This document shows, piece after piece, positions 30,694-38,119 of a DNA stretch of 42,122 nucleotides. Where the stretch lies: the NCBI GenBank assembly GCA_002391225.1, contig DGRV01000101.1:33624-75745 (forward strand). Reading direction: 5' to 3'. The translations under genes and the position numbers were made by a program. The first letter of the stretch is position 1. Each line of letters starts with the position of its first letter. The DNA comes from Christensenella sp. UBA4379 (lineage in GTDB: Bacteria; Bacillota; Clostridia; Christensenellales; Aristaeellaceae). The notes under the pieces were generated by a model. The model searched no databases, had not been told where the DNA came from, and worked only from the letters and a program-made list of their open reading frames with translations.

Positions 30694-31039
30694 TGATGAA
30701 TTGCTGCAGCGGGTAGCGCGATACTGCAAGCGGGTCTCTGATTATCTTCTGCGGATAGAAACAAATAAGGAGACTTTTCTGGCCGATCCCATGATTCAGG
30801 ACGCATGCTGCATGTGCATCGTTCAAATCGGCGAATTGAGCAGCATGCTCTCTGATGAAATGAAGCAAAAGCACCCGGAGATCCCCTGGCGGGCCATCAA
30901 GGATACCCGTAACTTTTATGTACATAATTACGGCAATGTTGACCTGAATTATGTATGGAATACCATGACAAATGACATCCCCGTCCTACAGCGGTGGTGT
31001 GAATCACAGAGAAAAGCTGACAGTACTGAAACACGCTAA
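30680..31039 (+). CDS. HEPN-domain ribonuclease toxin, HepT (DUF86) type (119 aa)
   Basis: All-helical HEPN toxin of the HepT group. The catalytic RX4HXY motif is complete: R77-N-F-Y-V-H82-N-Y84 (RNFYVHNYG). The partner MNT antitoxin lies immediately upstream with a 14-base overlap, so the two are translationally coupled. Expected to cleave RNA when free and to be inactivated by AMP modification at the tyrosine of the motif (family knowledge). The stop is eight bases before the second rbr-tail repeat. Confidence 0.92.
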   Translation: MKLRDDELLQRVARYCKRVSDYLLRIETNKETFLADPMIQDACCMCIVQIGELSSMLSDEMKQKHPEIPWRAIKDTRNFYVHNYGNVDLNYVWNTMTNDIPVLQRWCESQRKADSTETR

Positions 31040-31046
31040 AGCCGCT

Positions 31047-31124
31047 GTGCATGAGATCATCAGTGACGAAGCCCGGCATGGCATGGGCTTTGTGGGGCTA
31101 ATGAAGCGGTATCTGGGGAAGTAA
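31047..31124 (+). repeat. rbr-tail repeat, copy 2
   Basis: 78 bases matching the rbr 3' end (about 62 of 78 positions by hand alignment) and ending at the same stop codon. The reading frame is intact (VHEIISDEARHG, then LMKRYLGK and stop), and the codon changes keep rubrerythrin-like residues, as if the copy came from another strain's rbr. It is the tail of a 50-codon open frame starting at ATG 30972 inside the HEPN gene in another frame. Confidence 0.9.
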
Positions 31125-31154
31125 AAAAACATCTATGAAAGGCAGGTGAACCGA

Positions 31155-31496
31155 ATGAGCACACAGCCGGAAGTCCGGCAGATGATCGCGGAAATGACCG
31201 AGCGCATGAAGCAGATCTTCCCGGAAGGTCTGAACGGTGTCGTGCTCTTCGGTTCATTTGCCCGGAACGATGCGGAGGAAGACTCGGACATCGACGTGAT
31301 GTACCTGGTCGACGTGCCCCGCAGCGTTATCTCCTCGCGCAGCTGGCAGGTCGGCGCGGCTGCCGCCGACCTGCTGCTCAAGCACGGGGTCGTGATCTCG
31401 CCAGTGGTAGAGAATCGCGATTATTTCGAGAATAACGCGGAACTCCTGCCCTTTTTCCGTAACGTTCGCCGGGAAGGAGTCGGAATCAATGCCTGA
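31155..31496 (+). CDS. MNT-domain nucleotidyltransferase antitoxin, second type (113 aa)
   Basis: Nucleotidyltransferase fold with GSFARND (33-39) and SDIDVMYL (44-51), the metal-binding Asp pair in place. Clearly different in sequence from the 30391 protein and longer at both ends. Starts at ATG 31155 after GGCAGGTGA, the same leader as the first pair, and overlaps the HEPN gene by eight bases (ATGCCTGA). No separate promoter is visible. Confidence 0.9.
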   Translation: MSTQPEVRQMIAEMTERMKQIFPEGLNGVVLFGSFARNDAEEDSDIDVMYLVDVPRSVISSRSWQVGAAAADLLLKHGVVISPVVENRDYFENNAELLPFFRNVRREGVGINA

Positions 31497-31887
31497 TCGG
31501 GATGTGAAGGACCTTGCCCAGTACCGGCTGACCAAGGCAAAAGAGATGCTGAACGCGAGCCTGCGGGATGATCAACAGGGTGACTATGCCTCCGCAAACA
31601 ACCGTGCCTATTATTGCATCTTTCATTCCATGCGCGCCTTGCTTGCGCTGCACGGGGAAGATTATAAAAAGCATTCCGCTGTCATTGCCCGTTTTTCCCT
31701 GCTGTATCTGAAAACAGATATCCTGCCCCGGGAATACGGCGCACTGATCACCAACGCCTCCCTGATCCGAAACAGAAGCGATTACGAAGATTTCTTTATC
31801 TGTTCTGTCGAGGATACGAAGCGGCTGATCGAAGGAGCAAAACACTTTCTGCACGACGTGGAGCAATATCTGCAGGAAACGGAATGA
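31489..31887 (+). CDS. HEPN-domain protein, probable toxin partner, second type (132 aa)
   Basis: Helical HEPN protein of the group that begins with a long helix of the form YRLTKAKEMLNAS, followed by NNRAYYCIFHSMRALL and SLIRNRSDYEDFF. The catalytic RX4-6H histidine is absent; R94-N-R-S-D-Y stands in its place, the variant typical of this subclass, so its activity may differ from HepT. It is translationally coupled to the MNT gene and unrelated in detail to the first HEPN. It ends ten bases before the third rbr-tail repeat. Confidence 0.85.
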   Translation: MPDRDVKDLAQYRLTKAKEMLNASLRDDQQGDYASANNRAYYCIFHSMRALLALHGEDYKKHSAVIARFSLLYLKTDILPREYGALITNASLIRNRSDYEDFFICSVEDTKRLIEGAKHFLHDVEQYLQETE

Positions 31888-31897
31888 GAAAAACACC

Positions 31898-31975
31898 GTG
31901 CATGAGATCGGATAAGACGAAGCCCGGCACGGCAAGGGCTTTGAAGGGCTGCTGAAGCGGTATTTCGGGAAGTAA
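31898..31975 (+). repeat. rbr-tail repeat, copy 3
   Basis: 78 bases with about 67 of 78 matches to the native rbr end; the match continues six bases to the left (ACACCG). It carries a TAA at codon 7 (GGATAAGAC), so it is not a free reading frame. TAAGAA follows both copy 1 and copy 3. Confidence 0.9.
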
Positions 31976-32006
31976 GAAGCCAAGAGAAATCAACGTTTTT
32001 TGTGTA

Positions 32007-32036
32007 GATCGTTCCACGTAAACGATCTTCTTTTTT
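32007..32036 (+). terminator. Terminator at the right end of the rbr array
   Basis: GATCGTT (32007-32013), 7-base loop, AACGATC (32021-32027), TTC, TTTTTT. It is the first terminator after the rbr promoter. Confidence 0.8.
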
Positions 32037-32104
32037 CGCGTTTTCCCTCCCCTCTATGACAAATCTCTGTCTTTTCGTGCGTTTCGCGTCATTTTGAAAA
32101 TCGC

Positions 32105-32125
32105 CTATGACACTCTTTGTCATAG
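32105..32125. promoter_or_regulatory. Palindrome next to a leftward promoter
   Basis: CTATGACA and TGTCATAG, 8-bp arms with a 5-base loop; TATGACA occurs again at about 32057. It sits just downstream of the promoter at 32138 on the minus strand, so it could be an operator. Confidence 0.4.
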
Positions 32126-32137
32126 CTTGTCATTAGC

Positions 32138-32166
32138 ATTATACCAAGAGCCAAAAACAGTATCAA
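32138..32166 (-). promoter_or_regulatory. Leftward promoter facing the array
   Basis: Minus strand: TTGATA (32161-32166), 17 bases, perfect TATAAT (32138-32143) with TGG before it. It points into the array end; the only frame behind it is a short one starting at ATG 32123 (see findings). The rest of 31976-32236 is non-coding and AT-rich. Confidence 0.65.
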
Positions 32167-32236
32167 GAACTGAAAACGATTATGTAAATGGAACCCCTGT
32201 AAAAGTTGAAAATCAATTCAATTCGACTATTTCGTT

Positions 32237-34255
32237 TTAGAATAATCCGTTATCCAAATCTAAACAAGCAACGGGATAGTTGTAATTGTGAGCCCATTGA
32301 TCGGCGTATGATCCTTTTATACAAATGATAATTGTTGATGAATCAAAAGCCCTATCTCCTATGCTTTCAACAGATTCGGGAATAAAAACATGTGAAAAAG
32401 CGCTATTCAAAAAGGCTTCATCGCTTATAGTTTTAGTACTACGGGGTACAGAATTATTAAACAGCTCATTGATATTAAGAAAGGTTAACAAATTATTATT
32501 TGCAAAACTCTCTGCGGCTGAATTTACTGCCCCAATGATGATTGTATTATTGGAAAAACTGGTTCTGTCAATACTTTGCACACTAATTGGGATAATAATG
32601 CTATCCAATCTCTCACATCCGCTAAAAGCGCAAAAACCAATACTATTCAGTGTATCAGGGAGAATAACGGTATTCAAATTAGAGCAACCCATAAATGCAT
32701 GCATATCAATCGACAATAAACCTGTAGGGAATACTATTTTTTCTAATGCTTTAGCATCCTCAAAAGCATACATGTTTATTCCCTTTGTATTAGGTTCGAC
32801 TTGATATACACTGCTCTTAATCCCGCACGGATAGCATACAAGGTTTTGATAATCTTTTGAATAAAGAACTCCGCTAAAAGAAACGAAATTCTTATTTTCC
32901 TTTGATACAATAATACTTTCCAGTGAGTAACAACCATCAAAACACGAAATACCAATAGAGGTTACAGAAGATGGAATCTCAATAGTAGATAATGATTGAC
33001 ATCCGCTAAAGCTCATTATAGAAAGTGTAGTTAATTCATCTGGTAAAGAAACACTTTTGAGAGAAATACAGTTTTGAAAGCATACTTCCCCTATTATTGT
33101 TACCGTACTGGGTAATGATACTTCCTCAAGCTTTGACAGTCCGGAGAAAACACCATCGCCCAACTTCGTAATCCCGTCATTTATAACAACACGATAGATT
33201 TTTTCTTTATTGCCTTCATTTTCATCTATCCATGGATGGTAATAGTTCTGAATTGCCCCGCTACCAGATAATGTCAGAGTGCCTGTATCATCGAGAACCC
33301 AATCAATAATCGTAGGAACATATTCCGAACCATCTGTATACACAAGATGATAATTGTTTTCTATAGCGAATTGTTCTGCCTTTGACCCTTTATTACAAAT
33401 AATCGTCGTAGAAGAAGGGAGACAGTAAGAGCCTAAAACGCACTCATCATTTAGAATAGTAATGCTTTTTAGGTTATCACAACTCATAAAGGCGCTAAAC
33501 CCAATACTTGATACTGAATCAGGAATTGTAATGCTTGATAAATTGGGACAGGACATAAAGGCGTGCATACCAATAGTTGTACAACTTTGTGGTAAAACTA
33601 TTTCCTCTATGTCATTTATTCTATAGAAGGCATACATTCCAATTGACTTTGTTCCATCAGGGATTGTGTAGGTTTTATCATGACGACCAGTGGGATAATA
33701 ATTCAATGAATTTCCATTTTTTGAGAACAAAACGCCATCGATAGATGTAAAAGAATTACTGTCACTCGCAACGTTAACATTAATCAACAATGAGCAGCTC
33801 TGGAAAACAGTTATGGAGATGGATGTAACAGATGATGGTATATTTATTTCTAAAAAACCACAGCCAGCGAAGCAGCCTGTATCCAATTGCATTAAGCCTT
33901 CCGGCAAGCAAATCTCGGTCAAGGAAGAACACCCTGCAAAACACCATCCATTGATTGCTGTCAGAGTAGATGGCAGAGATACTGTAGTCACATTAGGTAT
34001 ACTTCTAAAAGATTCATATCCAAGCTGAGTAATACCTTCATCAATGATTATTTCCTTTATTTGTTCCTTCACGCTATTATCATCGTTCCATGGATGATAG
34101 TTGTTTGGGATGGCACCATTTCCAGACACATAAAGCAACCCACCATCTAAATGCCATGTAATAGTTTCCTCTTCGGCACAAGCACAGGAAATGAATACTC
34201 CAATTAACAATACTATGAGCATTATGACAATTGACTTAAATATATTTCCCATCAT
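32237..34255 (-). CDS. BspA-like leucine-rich-repeat surface protein (672 aa)
   Basis: Exported protein (signal peptide about 1-27, ending CACA-E) made of LRR_5/BspA-type repeats with units such as IPDSVSSIGFSAFMSC and IPSSVTSIGISCFDGC. Two homologous halves of about 300 residues each begin with an ITWHLDGGLLYVSG / IDWVLDDTGTLTLSG strand and a YHPW motif. No cell-wall anchor or membrane helix is visible at the C-terminus. The gene is visibly AT-rich compared with its neighbours, which suggests recent transfer. GGAG precedes the first of two ATGs. BspA-like proteins in anaerobes are adhesins or binding proteins (family knowledge). Confidence 0.9.
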   Translation of the reverse strand: MMGNIFKSIVIMLIVLLIGVFISCACAEEETITWHLDGGLLYVSGNGAIPNNYHPWNDDNSVKEQIKEIIIDEGITQLGYESFRSIPNVTTVSLPSTLTAINGWCFAGCSSLTEICLPEGLMQLDTGCFAGCGFLEINIPSSVTSISITVFQSCSLLINVNVASDSNSFTSIDGVLFSKNGNSLNYYPTGRHDKTYTIPDGTKSIGMYAFYRINDIEEIVLPQSCTTIGMHAFMSCPNLSSITIPDSVSSIGFSAFMSCDNLKSITILNDECVLGSYCLPSSTTIICNKGSKAEQFAIENNYHLVYTDGSEYVPTIIDWVLDDTGTLTLSGSGAIQNYYHPWIDENEGNKEKIYRVVINDGITKLGDGVFSGLSKLEEVSLPSTVTIIGEVCFQNCISLKSVSLPDELTTLSIMSFSGCQSLSTIEIPSSVTSIGISCFDGCYSLESIIVSKENKNFVSFSGVLYSKDYQNLVCYPCGIKSSVYQVEPNTKGINMYAFEDAKALEKIVFPTGLLSIDMHAFMGCSNLNTVILPDTLNSIGFCAFSGCERLDSIIIPISVQSIDRTSFSNNTIIIGAVNSAAESFANNNLLTFLNINELFNNSVPRSTKTISDEAFLNSAFSHVFIPESVESIGDRAFDSSTIIICIKGSYADQWAHNYNYPVACLDLDNGLF

Positions 34256-34320
34256 CCTGATCTCCTTTGCTTATAATGCTTTTTACAATAATACGTTTGG
34301 TAGTATACACCCATTAAATG

Positions 34321-34354
34321 AAAAACCAGCCGCAATCCGTGTATCGACTGGTTT
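34321..34354 (-). terminator. Terminator after the decayed gene pair
   Basis: AAACCAG (34323-34329) with CTGGTTT (34348-34354), extended by CG pairs; on the minus strand it is followed by a TTTTTC tract. Confidence 0.65.
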
Positions 34355-34368
34355 TCCTCTATCCGCGC

Positions 34369-34563
34369 TTATTCCCTTACGGTATCCGGGAACGTATCAC
34401 GAACAACTTTCGGCGCACGCTGCATTTTGATGTTGTATGATACGCAGGACGCAGAACGTCAAATTTCCCTTGCGACCCGTGCGTAGCTATGATACTTGTT
34501 GTAAAGCTGGTGCATCAGGATCAATTCATTGGGCGTTAGTCTCGACCCTTTTTGTACTGACAT
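34369..34563 (-). pseudogene. Decayed small helix-turn-helix protein gene (65 codons with one stop)
   Basis: Frame starts at ATG 34563 behind GGAG and reads MSVQKGSRLTPNELILMHQL..YARVAREI, then TGA at 34459-34461, then continues RSASCVSYNIKM..FPDTVRE to TAA at 34369. The segment around the stop has the shape of a homeodomain-like DNA-binding helix pair, in which the TGA most simply replaces a GGA glycine. Preceded by another decayed gene with the same orientation. Possibly plasmid- or phage-derived. Confidence 0.6.
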
Positions 34564-34576
34564 AGCTAAACTCCAA

Positions 34577-34797
34577 TTACTTCTTCACGAGCTTGGAAGC
34601 AGTTTTCAGGTTGGTATCAGAATGCATCATAGCCTCTTTCCAGCATTCGTCAATGTTGCCGCTGAAAGTCTTGGGCTGTGCATCAGCACCACCAAATTTC
34701 ATGGCAATGCGGTCGATCTCTTCCAGCTTCTGCGAATAATATCACGGCACGGTGATCGTTTACTTGTCGGTATCAAGAATGATCTTCGTGGGGCAAT
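34577..34797 (-). pseudogene. Decayed small protein gene of unknown function
   Basis: From the Shine-Dalgarno AAAGGAG (34799-34805) the frame reads PTKIILDTDK, stop TAA (34760-34762), TITVP, stop TGA (34742-34744), then YYSQKLEEIDRIAMKFGG..WKEAMMHSDTN..SKLVKK and TAA at 34577. The start has become ATTGCC, consistent with small insertions in ATGCC. Two internal stops and a damaged start make it a pseudogene. It ends 14 bases before the helix-turn-helix pseudogene; both share the promoter at 34846. Confidence 0.6.
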
Positions 34798-34845
34798 CTC
34801 CTTTCCGTTGTGCGTTTGCTTGTGTCAAACTCTGTCAATGTAAGT

Positions 34846-34874
34846 ATTATACTGTCATTTTGCTTACAAATCAA
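34846..34874 (-). promoter_or_regulatory. Promoter of the decayed gene pair
   Basis: Minus strand: TTGATT (34869-34874), 17 bases, perfect TATAAT (34846-34851). Confidence 0.6.
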
Positions 34875-34986
34875 GGTGATCATATACGGTTTCACAGAAA
34901 ATGCTTACGGTTTTTATACCTTACCGCAGATGCCAATGGTTATGTTTTTCAATCACCACGACAAAGAACATCTATTTCTGAAAGAA

Positions 34987-35018
34987 GCGAGAGCGCATCA
35001 TCACGCTCTCGCTTTTTT
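34987..35018 (+). terminator. Rightward terminator without an identified gene
   Basis: GCGAGAGCG (34987-34995), 8-base loop, CGCTCTCGC (35004-35012), TTTTTT. The stretch 34875-34986 in front has no convincing gene; 35019-35237 also shows none. Confidence 0.75.
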
Positions 35019-35237
35019 GTTTATTTAGATTCCATTGATCCAAATTGATATTGACTTATATTCCTCTCTTTCTGCCTTTATGGCGTCGTGTTTTTATTTT
35101 CTCCGGGAGCTTGTTTGCTCCCTTCACCTCTATAAACGCAGCAGAAACGGAGGGTGGCAGGGGCGGGATGGAAAAAACGGAAAAGATTGTATATTTAGAT
35201 GCAAAGCGGTTATCTAGCTATATACCAAAAACCGCTC

Positions 35238-35266
35238 TTTTCATCCGCTCCGACATGTGCTATAAT
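35238..35266 (+). promoter_or_regulatory. Promoter of the 80-aa membrane protein gene
   Basis: TTTTCA (35238-35243), 17 bases, perfect TATAAT (35261-35266), with the same flanking bases as the rnjA promoter. Confidence 0.75.
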
Positions 35267-35347
35267 GGCCCGGAACAGAAACGGCCTGTATCGGGCGGCC
35301 TGCCCGGTGAAACGCCGGATCATACAAAAAGAAAGAAGTGAAGGAAC

Positions 35348-35590
35348 ATGCTGATCAAACTGATCATCGAACTGGTCATCGGCGGTCTGAGCGGATGCGC
35401 GGCCAACAAGCTGATGAAGAGCAATTCGTCCAGCACACTGAAAAACGTGATCCTCGGTATCGCCGGCGGCGCTGTCGGCGGGTTCCTGGGCAACCTGATC
35501 GGCGTCGGCGACGGCTGGGTGACCGGCATCCTGCTTTCCATCGGCGGGGCCTGCCTGATCATCTGGCTCGCCAGGAAGCTCCTGAAATAA
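35348..35590 (+). CDS. GlsB/YeaQ/YmgE-type small membrane protein (80 aa)
   Basis: Two or three membrane helices with a glycine-zipper stretch (GIAGGAVGGFLGNLIGVG), typical of transglycosylase-associated or YeaQ/YmgE-like proteins induced by stress in many bacteria; exact role not established. AAGGA precedes ATG 35348. It lies 67 bases before the next secreted-protein gene on the same strand with no terminator between, so the two are probably co-transcribed. Confidence 0.85.
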   Translation: MLIKLIIELVIGGLSGCAANKLMKSNSSSTLKNVILGIAGGAVGGFLGNLIGVGDGWVTGILLSIGGACLIIWLARKLLK

Positions 35591-35657
35591 CCGGCGGGCG
35601 TCTGGGGCTCCCCCGGCGTCCCTAAAAAAGAAAGCAACGCATCGGAGGTAGATTTAT

Positions 35658-36212
35658 ATGAGCAAAAAAATCGTCGCCCTGGTCCTGATGGCCGCTGTTT
35701 GTCTTTCCTGCCTGTCCGCCCTGGGAGAGGGCGCTGCCCCCGCGGCCAGCTTTAACGGGGCCAAGCTGGGCATGTCCCAGCGGCAGGTCCGCTGGGTGAT
35801 GGGCGTCCAGCCCCTCAGGGAGATACCCGGTCTGGGCGGGTACGCCGCCCTGCTGTACCAGACGAAGGTGGACGGGTTCCCCTGCAGCGTGCAGTACAGC
35901 TTCCTCCCCGGCGACACCCTGTACAGCATTGAGGCCGCCGTGGAAGACCCGGAAATGGATTATTTCGACAAGCTCGCGGAAGAATACAAAGAACAGCTCG
36001 GCGAGCCCCGGAAGGATGGCGGCGCAGAGCCCGCGGACGGCGCGGATGCGGAGCCCGTGGACCCGGCTGACCGGGACGGCGAAACCCTGATCTGGCAGCC
36101 CGACGCCGAGACGATGGTCGTTCTGAGCTTCGACTGGGCCGGCGACACGACCCGCGTGGTCATCTGGCGCACGAATGAAGAATTCCAAATTGCCATTGAT
36201 ACAGAGCAGTAA
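35658..36212 (+). CDS. Small secreted protein, related in layout to the 1782 protein (184 aa)
   Basis: Signal peptide about 1-24 (KKIVALVLMAAVCLSCLSAL, cleavage near GEG). The mature protein begins FNGAKLGMSQRQVRWVMG, comparable to the FGMSESEV segment of the 1782 protein, then Tyr-rich strands (LLYQTKVDGFPCSVQYSF) and a late VVLSFDWAGDTTRVVIWR strand pair. This could be an SmpA/OmlA- or BLIP-like fold (inference). An acidic/Ala/Pro linker (about residues 115-140) interrupts it. GGAGG precedes ATG 35658. Function unknown. Confidence 0.85.
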   Translation: MSKKIVALVLMAAVCLSCLSALGEGAAPAASFNGAKLGMSQRQVRWVMGVQPLREIPGLGGYAALLYQTKVDGFPCSVQYSFLPGDTLYSIEAAVEDPEMDYFDKLAEEYKEQLGEPRKDGGAEPADGADAEPVDPADRDGETLIWQPDAETMVVLSFDWAGDTTRVVIWRTNEEFQIAIDTEQ

Positions 36213-36222
36213 TATCCTGCAG

Positions 36223-36245
36223 CCCGGCTTAACGCCGGGTTTTTT
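36223..36245 (+). terminator. Terminator after the 184-aa secreted protein gene
   Basis: CCCGGC, TTAAC loop, GCCGGG, TTTTTT. Confidence 0.88.
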
Positions 36246-36367
36246 GTGCTTATTTCTCTGTATGCCGCAGAAAAATATCCATCCTGCCGGAATATCCGAA
36301 CACCCTGTTCTGCGAAATCGTCAGCCTCCGTTCCCTGGGCTGATTGGAAAAGCTAAGCAACCATCGA

Positions 36368-36415
36368 ATAAAAACAACCGCTGCCCGGCTCGTCAAGCGC
36401 CTGGGCGGCGGTTTT
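36368..36415 (-). terminator. Terminator of the lipase-like gene
   Basis: AACCG/CGGTT arms (36376-36380 and 36408-36412) extended by GCCC/GGGC pairs; on the minus strand it is followed by GTTTTTATT. Confidence 0.7.
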
Positions 36416-36426
36416 GTTTCTGGTTT

Positions 36427-38043
36427 TCAGGTCTGATCGTCCTGTTTCTCCGGGCCGGAAGAAGTGGCGGGGGCCTTGGGCTCCTTTGTGTCCGGCAGCG
36501 TCAGACGGACGGCCGGCCTGTCCGGGGCCGGACGGGCGGGGCCAGAGACGGCGGGGCGGCGGATCTGATGGCGCAGAGCAACGGCGGGCGCTTTCCCCGT
36601 TTTCACCGGCTCCACCGTGAGCCCCACGGGCTTCATCACATGGCGGAAGCCGCCGGTGCCCAGGGCATGGTCTGCCTGAACCAGCTCGTCGCTGTGGCCG
36701 ATCACGATGTATTGGTAGGCGGTCTTATCCTCGCCCTTGGCCGGGACGCCGTACATCCTGTGCGGCAGGGCGACGGCCCGAAGCAGGGTCGAAAACCAGT
36801 TGGTCAGGCCGTAGCGGGCCTCCATGTCCCCAAAGCGGGCGCGGGCGGCGGCCAGTTCCTCCTGGGGGAAGTCCTCCAGCCCGGTGACCGCCCGGTACTG
36901 GTCCCGCAGCTGGCGGGCCAGGGCATTCACCCCGGGGATGGTGATGTCCGCGTCCAGCTTCGCCCACTCCGGCAGAAAGGACAGCGCCTCCGTGCCGGAC
37001 AGGAAGCGGCGGAGGGACTCGGACGACTGATCCCCGATCAGGTCCAGGGCGGCCATCGCCGTCAGCAGGGCGTCGTCGGTGTCGTCGACCTCCCGGTAGA
37101 AGCTCAGCATCTCCCGAAAGCAGGGGGAATCCCAGTCGACTCCGTACAGTTCCGCCCGGTTCCCGTCGTCCGGGACGAACAGGTAGCACGAACCCAGATG
37201 GTCCGTAAAGCCCACGCGGGGAACGACGTCGTCCGCGTTCAGAATGTGTTTCATGGGCATCTTCCAGGCGTCCTGCCGGGGCTCCTCCGTCACCGTGGGC
37301 GAGGCGAAGCCAAAGCCGGACACGCACTCCCGGGAGACGCCGCTTTTGACCAGATAGTCGATAAAAATCTGCGCCACCGCGGAGCCCTGGCTGTGCCCGC
37401 AGATCCACAGGCGGAAGGGGCTGGACGGGCTGCGCATATAGGTCAGCACCAGCGACAGCGTCAGCTTGGGCAGGCCCATTTCCCGGGCGGTTTCCGGGAA
37501 GTCGATCCGCCCGCAGGCCGCCATGAACTGGCTGGCCAGCTGGGCGAAGCCCCCGTGATAGCCGTTTTCCGGGCGAATGCGCAGGTTCGGGATCCAGTCG
37601 AACAGGCGCTTGCCCGTGCCCTTGAAGCTGATGGCGATCACGGTCTGGGCCCCGCAGCGGCGGGCCATCACGACGGATTTGCAGGCGCTGGCGTTCTCGT
37701 CCTGCTGGCGCTTAAAGCCCAGGTATTGGGTGACCGGGTCCCGCATGGTCACGCGCATGTGCGTCAGCGTCTGCCGCACGCCGCGGCTCAGCCCCTCCAG
37801 GGGGGAGGCGGCCGGCCCGTTCAGGGCGCTGCCGGTCAGCAGGTCGCTGTCCGCCAGGATGGAAAAATCCCGCCACCCAGCGCTCTGCCAGGGGGCGGTG
37901 TCCATCGAATAGGCGGCGGTGGCCAGCTCCAGCGAAAGGCAGGCCGCGCTCCGGGAAAGGCCCTCGGGCTTTTTCCCGTCCGGTCCGAAAATCGGGGAGA
38001 CGTCCGCCAGGTTGATTTGGGTAATGGGTCCGGGAATGTTCAT
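36427..38043 (-). CDS. Alpha/beta-hydrolase, class-3 lipase-like (538 aa)
   Basis: Hydrolase with the nucleophile elbow CGHSQGSA (S218 as catalytic serine), a preceding oxyanion strand VIAISFKGTG (135-144) and the YHGGFAQLA helix start typical of class-3 lipases; candidate acid and base residues follow in the NADDVVPRVGF segment (D-x-V-P-x-V pattern). A helical second half (about 290-470) and a basic Pro-rich tail (about 490-538) are added. No signal peptide, so it acts in the cytoplasm or is exported by another route; substrate unknown. ATG 38043 has GGAGG ten bases upstream; upstream in-frame codons lie in repeat copy E. Confidence 0.85.
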   Translation of the reverse strand: MNIPGPITQINLADVSPIFGPDGKKPEGLSRSAACLSLELATAAYSMDTAPWQSAGWRDFSILADSDLLTGSALNGPAASPLEGLSRGVRQTLTHMRVTMRDPVTQYLGFKRQQDENASACKSVVMARRCGAQTVIAISFKGTGKRLFDWIPNLRIRPENGYHGGFAQLASQFMAACGRIDFPETAREMGLPKLTLSLVLTYMRSPSSPFRLWICGHSQGSAVAQIFIDYLVKSGVSRECVSGFGFASPTVTEEPRQDAWKMPMKHILNADDVVPRVGFTDHLGSCYLFVPDDGNRAELYGVDWDSPCFREMLSFYREVDDTDDALLTAMAALDLIGDQSSESLRRFLSGTEALSFLPEWAKLDADITIPGVNALARQLRDQYRAVTGLEDFPQEELAAARARFGDMEARYGLTNWFSTLLRAVALPHRMYGVPAKGEDKTAYQYIVIGHSDELVQADHALGTGGFRHVMKPVGLTVEPVKTGKAPAVALRHQIRRPAVSGPARPAPDRPAVRLTLPDTKEPKAPATSSGPEKQDDQT

Positions 38044-38119
38044 CAAAGCGTTTCCTCCGCGAGTGTAACTATTCATTCCCCTGAAAGCGAAAGGAGTTTG
38101 CCCTTTAACGAAGGGGGTG

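Noticed and set aside
30280..31975. Classical integron attC sites
   Set aside because: The repeats lack attC-like arms and are plainly the rbr coding end; no IntI gene is in the window.
34810..35028. Plus-strand 72-codon frame before the terminator at 34987
   Set aside because: No ribosome site, it reads through the terminator, and the peptide has no recognisable pattern; composition is that of AT-rich non-coding DNA.
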